NCBI GenBank assembly: GCA_964415605.1
Contig: CAYQBA010000018.1
Location: 1-39,822 of the forward strand
Origin: UCB3 sp964415605
GTDB lineage: Bacteria > Chloroflexota > Anaerolineae > Epilineales > Epilineaceae
Length of the DNA: 39,822 nucleotides
Direction: 5' to 3'
Part shown: one piece after another, positions 33,484 through 39,822 of the stretch
Layout of the letters: every line of letters begins with the position of its first letter
Numbering within the stretch: the stretch's first letter is position 1
Notes under the pieces: generated by a model
What the model saw: the letters and a program-made list of their open reading frames with translations, nothing else
The model's database searches: none
What the model was told of the DNA's origin: nothing
Program-made: the position numbers and the translations under genes

Positions 33484-35760
33484 TCACACCTTCTGGAGCC
33501 GCGCGAACTGCTGCATCAGCTTCTTGATGCCGGCGCCGCCGGTGAACGCCACCGTCACCTCCTCGTCGCCGTCGCGGGCCAGGCTGGCCACGACCACGCC
33601 GTCGCCGAACGTGGCGTGCCGGACGCGGTCGCCGGCGCGGAAGCGTGCCGCGCCGGCTGAGGGCCGCACGCTCGCCGGGGGGGCGGACCGTGCGGCCGGA
33701 GCCTTGGCCGGACCGGCCGGCCACTGCGTCTCGGGGCGCGGGCCGGTCCCCGCCCCACCCCGGCGCGCCACCGGCGGCTTGCCTTCGACGAGGTGCGTCG
33801 GGATGTCGGCCAGGAAGCGCGACGGCGCGCTGACCTCGCTCGTGCCGTACAGCGTGCGCCGGAAGGTGTGCAGCAGGTAGAGCTTCTCACGCGCCCGGGT
33901 GACGCCCACGTAGAACAAGCGCCGCTCCTCGGCCAGGTCCTCGGCGTCGTCCATGGCGCGGGCGTGCGGCAGGCGTTCCTCCTCGACCCCGGCGATGAAC
34001 ACCACCGCGAACTCGAGGCCCTTGGCCGCGTGCAGCGTCAGGAGCGTCACACGCGCACCGGCCCGGCTCCCCAGGCTGTCGACGTCGCTGACCAGCGCCA
34101 CCGACTCGAGGAACGCGGCGAGCCCATCGCCGGGCGCCAGCGACTCGAAGTCCAGCGCCACGCCGCGCAGCTCGCGCACGTTCTCCCAGCGTTCCTCGCC
34201 CTCGTCGGTCCCGTCGCGGAGCCAGGCCGCATAGCCGCTCGCCTCGAGCACCTGCTCGAGGAGCTGGGGGACAGGCAAGGCGGCGCGGGCGGCCATGAGG
34301 CCGGCCATCACGTCGTGGAACCGCACGAGCGCGTTGCGCGTCCGGCCCTCGAGGGCCGGCATGCCCGGCGGGGGCGCGTCGCGATCGGTCTCGGACGCGA
34401 TGTAGCGCAGCGTGTCCCACAGCGTCGCGCCCAGCGCGCGGGACCATTCGACGAGCGTCGACCAGGCCTTGGGGCCGATGTTGCGCGGCGGAACGTTGAC
34501 GATGCGCTCGAGGGCGATCACGTCCATGGGATTGTGGATGAAGCGCAGATAGGCCAGCACGTCGCGGATCTCGCGGCGGTCGTAGAAGCGCGTGCCGCCG
34601 ACGAGCTGGTACGGCACGCGCCAGCGCACGAACGCGTCCTCGATCACGCGCGACTGGGCGTTGGTGCGGTACATCACGGCAAAGTCGCCGTAGTCCGCCC
34701 CCGCCGCGACCCGCCGCTCGATCTCGCGGACGATGTAGGTGGCCTCCTCGGCCTCGTCGTAGCACTCGAACACCGTGACGTCGGTGCCGCCGCCGGACTC
34801 GGTCCACAGCGCCTTGCGCGTGCGGTGCGCGTTGCGGTCGATGATGGCCTGCGCGGCGTCGAGGATCGTCTGGGTCGACCGGTAGTTCTGCTCGAGCAGG
34901 ATCGTACGACAATCCGGAAAGTCCTTGCGGAAGCGCTGGATGTTGCGCCAGTCGGCCCCGCGCCAGCGGTAGATGCTCTGGTCCTCGTCGCCCACCACGA
35001 ACAGGTTGTGCGGCGCCTCGGGGACGTCGGCGGCCGCCAGGGCCTTGAGGAGCGCGTACTGGGCCGTGTTCGTGTCCTGGAACTCGTCGACCATCAGGAA
35101 CGGATAGCGCTCGCGGTAGCGCTCGCGGACCGCGGCGTCGTCGCGCATGAGGCACGCGGTCTCGAGCAGGAGGTCGTCGAAGTCCAGAGCATTGCTCTCG
35201 CGCAGGGCCGCCTGGTAGCGGTGGTACACGCGGCCGGCCACCTCGTGCCAGTACGACTGCGCGACGTAGTCCGCCGGGCGGATCAGCTCGTTCTTGGCGT
35301 TGGAGATGGCGCCGAGGATGGCGTTCGCGCGGTACGTCTTGGGGTCGAGGTTGAGGGCTTCGAGCGCCTGGCGGACCACCTTGAGCTGGTCGTCGGCGTC
35401 GAAGATGACGAAGTGGGCGTCGAACCCCTGCCTCTGGCCGGCCTCGCGGCGCAGGATGCGGGCGCAGATGGCGTGGAACGTACCGGCCGTCAGCCGGTCC
35501 ACCGCCTGCCGCCCGATCAGCGCCACCAGGCGCTCGGTCATCTCGCGGGCGGCCTTGTTGGTGAAGGTGACCGCGAGGATGTGCCACGGGGGCACGCCGG
35601 CCACGCCGACCAGCCAGGCCACGCGATGCGTGAGCACCCGCGTCTTGCCCGATCCCGGGCCCGCCAACACCAGCACGGGGCCCTCGATGGCCTGGACCGC
35701 CTCGCGCTGGCGGTCGTTGAGGCCCTTGAGCAGTGCGGCGGGGTCGAGCACGGCATCCAT
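33484..35760 (-). CDS. pcrA: UvrD/PcrA-type superfamily 1A DNA helicase
   Basis: A 758-residue 3'-5' helicase of repair and replication. Q-motif 'LNDRQREAV' (about 14-22) and Walker A 'GPGSGKT' (34-40) are followed by motif II 'VDEFQDTN', 'GDEDQSIYRWRGAD' and 'LLTLHAAKGLEF'. The final 55 residues ('RFRAGDRVRHATFGDGVVVA') are the Tudor-like domain that binds RNA polymerase in PcrA and UvrD. ATG 35760 is 7 bases after a TACAAT -10, so the message is probably leaderless. It is divergent from the S1-protein gene. Whether to name it pcrA or uvrD is a matter of convention. Confidence 0.93.
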   Translation of the reverse strand: MDAVLDPAALLKGLNDRQREAVQAIEGPVLVLAGPGSGKTRVLTHRVAWLVGVAGVPPWHILAVTFTNKAAREMTERLVALIGRQAVDRLTAGTFHAICARILRREAGQRQGFDAHFVIFDADDQLKVVRQALEALNLDPKTYRANAILGAISNAKNELIRPADYVAQSYWHEVAGRVYHRYQAALRESNALDFDDLLLETACLMRDDAAVRERYRERYPFLMVDEFQDTNTAQYALLKALAAADVPEAPHNLFVVGDEDQSIYRWRGADWRNIQRFRKDFPDCRTILLEQNYRSTQTILDAAQAIIDRNAHRTRKALWTESGGGTDVTVFECYDEAEEATYIVREIERRVAAGADYGDFAVMYRTNAQSRVIEDAFVRWRVPYQLVGGTRFYDRREIRDVLAYLRFIHNPMDVIALERIVNVPPRNIGPKAWSTLVEWSRALGATLWDTLRYIASETDRDAPPPGMPALEGRTRNALVRFHDVMAGLMAARAALPVPQLLEQVLEASGYAAWLRDGTDEGEERWENVRELRGVALDFESLAPGDGLAAFLESVALVSDVDSLGSRAGARVTLLTLHAAKGLEFAVVFIAGVEEERLPHARAMDDAEDLAEERRLFYVGVTRAREKLYLLHTFRRTLYGTSEVSAPSRFLADIPTHLVEGKPPVARRGGAGTGPRPETQWPAGPAKAPAARSAPPASVRPSAGAARFRAGDRVRHATFGDGVVVASLARDGDEEVTVAFTGGAGIKKLMQQFARLQKV

Positions 35761-35767
35761 GGCCGTG

Positions 35768-35773
35768 ATTGTA
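35768..35773 (-). promoter_or_regulatory. -10 of the uvrD/pcrA gene, leaderless type
   Basis: On the minus strand TACAAT lies 7 bases before the ATG at 35760. No good -35 is seen at 16-18 bases. Confidence 0.5.
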
Positions 35774-35849
35774 GCACGGGTGTTCAGGGCGGCCAGCGGA
35801 TCGCCCAGCTCGGCCGACCGGCGCCCGGCTCGCCCGCCAGCCCATGAGA

Positions 35850-35878
35850 TTGACCCGGCCTGATCAAGGTGATATGGT
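35850..35878 (+). promoter_or_regulatory. Promoter of the S1-domain gene
   Basis: TTGACC (35850-35855), a 17-base spacer and TATGGT (35873-35878). The leader to the ATG at 36004 is about 118 bases and contains a 7-bp stem (35889-35895 with 35912-35918) near its start. Confidence 0.6.
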
Positions 35879-36003
35879 TAACAACCCGGCGTGCGTCAGG
35901 CGAACCCCATGCGCACGCGCCGGCCATTCGGATTGCTGACGTGTCCACAATTGCGCCCGCGGGCCCCGTGCCCAGTCGGCGCATCGGGAAGGAAATGACC
36001 ACC

Positions 36004-37449
36004 ATGCCGAGCAAGAAGACCGTGACCGACGACCTGGCAGCCGAGAGCCCCGCAGCGGTCGACGCCGCGCCCGCCAAGCCGGCGCGGCGCCGATCCACCG
36101 CCAAGGCGGAGACGCCCGCCGGGCCGGAATCGACCGCCGTACCCGCCGCGGCCGAGGCCGCGACCGCGCCGAAGCGCGCGGCGAAGAAGGCGGCGCCCGT
36201 GGCGGAAGCCGCGCCGCCGGCCGAAGCGAAAGCCCCGAAGGCCAGGTCGACACGGACGGCGAAGGCGGCGGCTGCCTCGGCGGAGGGGATGGACGAGGCC
36301 CAGGCCCCGGCGAAGAAGAAGCCAGCCGCGGCCGCCAAACCGGCCGCGGCCAAGGCCAAGACCTCGGCCACCAGGGCCAAGCCGGCGAAGGCCGCCGCGA
36401 GCGAAGTCGCCGAGACCGCGGTCGACGCAGCCGCGGGCGAGGCCGTCGTCGTCGAGGTCCCAGCTGCCGCCGTCCCCGCGCCGGAACCGGCCGTCGCGGT
36501 CGCGGCGCCCGCGGCGGAGAGCGCGACGCCCGCGGCGGAGATCGCCGCCGAGATCACCACCCCGGTGGTCGAAGCCGTCGCCCCCGCCGCCGAAGCCGAG
36601 GCACCCGCCGAGGCAGCCGCCACGGCGGGCAAGGCGGAGGCGGTGCGCCGCGGCCGGCCCCGGACGCCGCTGGAGTCCGTCGTCGTCGGCACGGCGTTGC
36701 GCGGCAAGGTCGTCGGCCTGCGGCCGTTCGGGGTGTTCGTCGACATCGGTGCGATGACCGATGGTCTGGTGCACATCACCGAGTTCCCGAAGAAGGGCGT
36801 CCGCAAGGTCGAGGATGTCGTCAAGAACGGAGATTCGGTGGACGTGTGGGTCAAGGACGTCGATGCCCGCGCCAATCGCATCTCGTTGACGATGCGCCAG
36901 CCAGCGCGCCACGCCATCGGCAGCCTCAACGCCGGCGACGTGCTGACGGGCACGATCACGAGCCTCACGCAGTACGGCGCGTTCGTCGACATCGGCTCCG
37001 ACACCGAGGGGCTCGTGCACGTCTCGGAGATGTCCAGCGGTTACGTCAAGAAGCCGGACGACATCGTTCACGCCGGCGACGTGGTCGAGGTGCGCATCAA
37101 GGAGATCGACCGCAACCGCCAGCGCATCAGCCTGAGCATGGTCGGCCTGGCCAACGACACCGGCCTGGCGGCCGCCGAGGAAGAAGCCGCCAGGGCGAAG
37201 GCCGAGGCCGGGGCCAGGGCACAGGCAGCGGCCGACAACGCGTACGTCCCGGAAGAGCCGGTCGAGCGCCAGCCCACGGTGGTGGAGCTGGCGTTGCGCC
37301 GCGCGCTGGGCCACCTGGACGACGACGCCGCACCGGCGGCCCGGCAATCTGGCCAGAAGGGCGGCCGCAAGGCCGCCGCGCGTGACCTCGGCGACGTCTA
37401 TACCCGCATGATCGCCGAGTATCGCTCGACGAAGCCCAGCGACAAGTAG
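36004..37449 (+). CDS. RNA-binding protein with two S1 domains and a Lys/Ala/Pro-rich N-terminus
   Basis: A 481-residue protein. Residues 1-225 are low complexity, rich in Ala, Pro, Lys and Glu, with 'AKPAAAKAK'-type segments like histone H1 tails. Two S1 (OB-fold) RNA-binding domains follow, about 226-299 ('GKVVGLRPFGVFVDIGAMTDGLVHITE') and 308-378 ('GTITSLTQYGAFVDIGSDTEGLVHVSE'). The acidic-to-basic tail is rich in Ala. It is related to ribosomal protein S1 but with only two domains. ATG 36004 is chosen because AAGGA (35989-35993) sits 10 bases upstream, better than the ATG at 35995. A strong terminator follows. Binding to mRNA or the ribosome is inferred. Confidence 0.88.
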   Translation: MPSKKTVTDDLAAESPAAVDAAPAKPARRRSTAKAETPAGPESTAVPAAAEAATAPKRAAKKAAPVAEAAPPAEAKAPKARSTRTAKAAAASAEGMDEAQAPAKKKPAAAAKPAAAKAKTSATRAKPAKAAASEVAETAVDAAAGEAVVVEVPAAAVPAPEPAVAVAAPAAESATPAAEIAAEITTPVVEAVAPAAEAEAPAEAAATAGKAEAVRRGRPRTPLESVVVGTALRGKVVGLRPFGVFVDIGAMTDGLVHITEFPKKGVRKVEDVVKNGDSVDVWVKDVDARANRISLTMRQPARHAIGSLNAGDVLTGTITSLTQYGAFVDIGSDTEGLVHVSEMSSGYVKKPDDIVHAGDVVEVRIKEIDRNRQRISLSMVGLANDTGLAAAEEEAARAKAEAGARAQAAADNAYVPEEPVERQPTVVELALRRALGHLDDDAAPAARQSGQKGGRKAAARDLGDVYTRMIAEYRSTKPSDK

Positions 37450-37487
37450 GGTCGTCGCCGGGCGATCCGGCACGTCAGCACACCGAG

Positions 37488-37512
37488 AGGGCGCCCGGTC
37501 GGGCGCCCTTTT
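37488..37512 (+). terminator. Rho-independent terminator of the S1-domain gene
   Basis: The 8-bp GC stem GGGCGCCC (37489-37496 with 37501-37508) has a 4-base loop and is followed by TTTT. It lies 39 bases after the stop codon. Confidence 0.85.
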
Positions 37513-37557
37513 CGCTGCCCTGCGCGGCCCGGCGCCGGCGCGACGGCGCCGGGTGAG

Positions 37558-39822
37558 CTACCGCCCGGAGCTGGCGGCGGCGCCCAGCCACGGCAGGAAG
37601 CCCCGGCGGCCACCGCAAGTCAGGCAAGCCGTCACGCGCCCGATCCCCAGGTGGAGTCGATAACGCCCCGCGCGCAGTCCGTCGCGACGGGCCACCTGTA
37701 CGAACAGCACCTCGGCCACCCCGCGCGCCGGTGCCGTCAACCGCCGCGTCCCGCGGTCGCGCCACCCCTCCGCCACGACGCCGGATGGTTCACCGGACGC
37801 GGCGTCGCAGCCCCGGAAGGCCAGGAGGGAAAAGGCATCGTCCGGATCGGGGACATGGGCTTCGAAATGATCGTGGGTCGCCGGCAGGTTGACGGCGAAG
37901 AGCTGGCTGGTGTTCGGCTCGATCCCGAGCGTGATCGCCTGGTCGGGCCATACCGCGAGCGCCGCGCCGCACCGCGGCCCGGGACGGTCGGGGTGCAGCC
38001 GGGCCAGGCCGCCCGCGGTGGCGATCCAGAGGTCGCCGCCGCGCGCCACGGCGAAGGCGTTGACGAGCTGGCTGGGCAAGCCGGCCGCCACGTCCAGCGT
38101 GCGCCACGTTCCCCCGGCATCTCGGTGCGCCGCGCCGGCCGCCGTCCCGAACCACACGCCGCCGGCCGCGTCGAACGCGATCGACCGCACCTCGTCGGAT
38201 GGCAGCCCGCCGCGCGTGGATGCCGTCGTCAGCACCGACCACGCTCCGTCCGGCCCCATGGTCGCGGCGCCGGCCAGCGTGCCGAACCACGGCCGGCCGT
38301 CGGGCGCCACGGCGGCTGCCAGCACGTAGTCCGACGGCAGCCCGCCTGCTGTGGTCGCCCGGGTGAAGGCTTGCCAGGTCCCGTCGGGCGACCGATGGCC
38401 GACGCCGCCAAACGTGCCGAACCACGCGCCGTCGCCGGCATCGACCGCGACGGCGAGCACGCGGTTGCTCGGCAGACCTCCCCCCGTGGTCCCGCGGTCG
38501 TGGGTGACCCACGTCCCGTCCGCGCGCCGCTGCGTCGCGCCGTTGAAGGTGGCCAGCCACACATCCCCCGTGGTGGGCGCGGCCGCGATGCCCGCCACAA
38601 AGTTGTCGGCCGGACCGTCCGCCCCGGCGCGCCAGGCCGTCCATCCACCGCTCGGCGCGCGGCGCGCCACGCCGTGCGCGGTGCCGACCCACAGCGCGCC
38701 GTCGGGAGCGACGGACACGGCGTTGACCGCGGCACTCGGCAGGCCGCCCGCGGTGCTCGTCACGGTATGGGAAGTCCACGTGCCGTCGGGCGCCCAGTGC
38801 CCCACCCCGGCCGCCGTGCCCAGCCACACGCCGTCGCCGTCCACCGCCGCGGCCGTGACCAGCATGTCCAAGGGGGGATCGGAAGGTTGAACGACCGTCC
38901 ATTGCGCGCCGCGCCCCAGCTCGGCCAGCCCGGAAGGGGTGCCAACCCAGAGCCGCCCGCCGCCCGCGGCGAAGAGGGTCAGGACCTCGGCCGACGGGAG
39001 CCCATCGGCCAGGCCGAAGCGCTGCTCGGCGTCGCCCGCGATCCGGACCAGCCCCGCCGGCGTCCCGGCCCACACGACGCCGTCGTCGCCGACGGCGACC
39101 GCCTGGACCCGTTCCCCGGGCAGCCGGGTCGACCACACCCCGGCCGCGTCGCGCCGGCTCAGGCCGTCCAGCGTCCCCACCCAGGCGTTGCCGGCGGGAT
39201 CGACGTCCACCGCCAAGGCGTGGTCGCCCACCAGCCCGTGCGCGGTCGTGTACGCCCGCCACCGGCCGTCCAGGCCGCGGACGCCGACGCCTTCCGTGGT
39301 GGCCACCCACAATCGGCCGCCGGCGTCGAGCCGCATGCCGTTGACCTCGTTGCTCGGGAGCCCGTGCGCGACGCTCTCGCGCGCCCACGTGCCGTCCGGC
39401 GCCAGGCGCGCCACCCCGGCGTCCAGCGTCGACACCCACAGGCCGCCCGCGGCGTCGAACGCCAGCCCGCTGATCGAGCCCGACGGCAGGCCGCCCGGCT
39501 CCGGGGCGTGGGTGGCCCAACGCCCATCCGGCGCCAACCGGCTGATGCCGACCCCCGACGTCCCGAGCCACACCCCGCCGGCAGGATCGACGGCGACGGC
39601 GCGCACCTGGTGGAAGGCCAGCCCATCGGGCACGTCGTAGCCGGCGTACGTGCGGGTCGCCGGGTCCCAGCGCAGCGCGCCGCCCAGCGTGCCGGCCCAC
39701 ATGCTGCCGTCCGCCGGGTCGATGGCCAGGGCGAGGATGGTGTATCGGTTGGCATACGCCGCCAACGGGAGCGCGCCGGGGTCGCCAGGCTGGGCCGCCG
39801 CCGGCGCCCCGGCGAGCGGCAT
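37558..39822 (-). CDS. Exported 14-blade propeller protein (Reg_prop-type repeats), start missing
   Basis: At least 754 residues, running off the window end. The visible N-terminal bases ('MPLAGAPAAAQPG') look like the end of a signal peptide without its hydrophobic core, so the true start lies outside. Residues about 25-605 hold 14 repeats of the form 'V-x-A-V-A-x-D-x-x-G-x-x-W-x-G-T', enough for two 7-bladed propellers; this is the sensor repeat of two-component regulators ('Reg_prop'). No histidine kinase or output domain follows. A beta domain and a Cys-containing C-terminal end 'CLTCGGRRGFLPWLG' close the protein. A secreted ligand-binding role is inferred. Confidence 0.8.
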   Translation of the reverse strand: MPLAGAPAAAQPGDPGALPLAAYANRYTILALAIDPADGSMWAGTLGGALRWDPATRTYAGYDVPDGLAFHQVRAVAVDPAGGVWLGTSGVGISRLAPDGRWATHAPEPGGLPSGSISGLAFDAAGGLWVSTLDAGVARLAPDGTWARESVAHGLPSNEVNGMRLDAGGRLWVATTEGVGVRGLDGRWRAYTTAHGLVGDHALAVDVDPAGNAWVGTLDGLSRRDAAGVWSTRLPGERVQAVAVGDDGVVWAGTPAGLVRIAGDAEQRFGLADGLPSAEVLTLFAAGGGRLWVGTPSGLAELGRGAQWTVVQPSDPPLDMLVTAAAVDGDGVWLGTAAGVGHWAPDGTWTSHTVTSTAGGLPSAAVNAVSVAPDGALWVGTAHGVARRAPSGGWTAWRAGADGPADNFVAGIAAAPTTGDVWLATFNGATQRRADGTWVTHDRGTTGGGLPSNRVLAVAVDAGDGAWFGTFGGVGHRSPDGTWQAFTRATTAGGLPSDYVLAAAVAPDGRPWFGTLAGAATMGPDGAWSVLTTASTRGGLPSDEVRSIAFDAAGGVWFGTAAGAAHRDAGGTWRTLDVAAGLPSQLVNAFAVARGGDLWIATAGGLARLHPDRPGPRCGAALAVWPDQAITLGIEPNTSQLFAVNLPATHDHFEAHVPDPDDAFSLLAFRGCDAASGEPSGVVAEGWRDRGTRRLTAPARGVAEVLFVQVARRDGLRAGRYRLHLGIGRVTACLTCGGRRGFLPWLGAAASSGR

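Overview
The window is very GC-rich and gene-dense and reads as a chromosomal segment of a Chloroflexota-like bacterium, probably a metagenome-derived genome. The support is indirect. Glycyl-tRNA synthetase is a single fused alpha-beta chain, PurL carries an N-terminal PurS-like part, and secreted proteins have long Thr/Pro/Ala linkers together with a short 'YLPRVV'-type motif. There is also a family of cyclase / P-loop NTPase / formylglycine-generating-enzyme-like proteins that I associate with this phylum. I see no rRNA, tRNA, CRISPR array, transposase or phage gene.

Layout: 49-678 (-) Nudix hydrolase, divergent from an S9 prolyl-oligopeptidase at 827-2908 (+). 2980-7084 (-) holds two signalling or conflict-type genes: an AAA ATPase with a PD-(D/E)XK nuclease end, and downstream of it a cyclase-NTPase-FGE protein broken by a frameshift. 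7310-8893 (-) is a secreted Asp-box (BNR) protein. 9046-12689 (+) is a compact operon: FmdB-type zinc ribbon, FdhF/YdeP-type molybdopterin oxidoreductase and FdhD. An ABC-F ATPase (12714-14762, +) follows with its own promoter. 14820-19398 (-) encodes three exported proteins: a glycoside hydrolase with a linker of more than 400 residues, an unknown 201-residue protein, and a double-LysM protein. 19588-26414 (+) is housekeeping: recO, fused glyQS and ppdK. 26404-35760 (-) has uvrD/pcrA, a GT-C-type membrane glycosyltransferase, purL and a YfhO-type membrane protein. 36004-37449 (+) is a two-S1-domain RNA-binding protein with a clear terminator. 37558-39822 (-) is a 14-blade propeller protein cut by the window edge.

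The most interesting features are these. (1) At least four genes (Nudix, ABC-F, recO, uvrD) have a -10 hexamer only 7-8 bases before the start codon, which implies leaderless mRNAs, while others have ordinary -35/-10 promoters and Shine-Dalgarno sites. (2) The cyclase-NTPase-FGE gene has a one-base frameshift at an A4 run, appears to lack the NTPase core after Walker A, and begins inside an imperfect inverted repeat. (3) An LP-containing motif beside the low-complexity linkers of the exported proteins may be a surface-sorting tag.

No intergenic gap exceeds 300 bases. The longest (18638-18915) holds a promoter and a 14-bp perfect hairpin.
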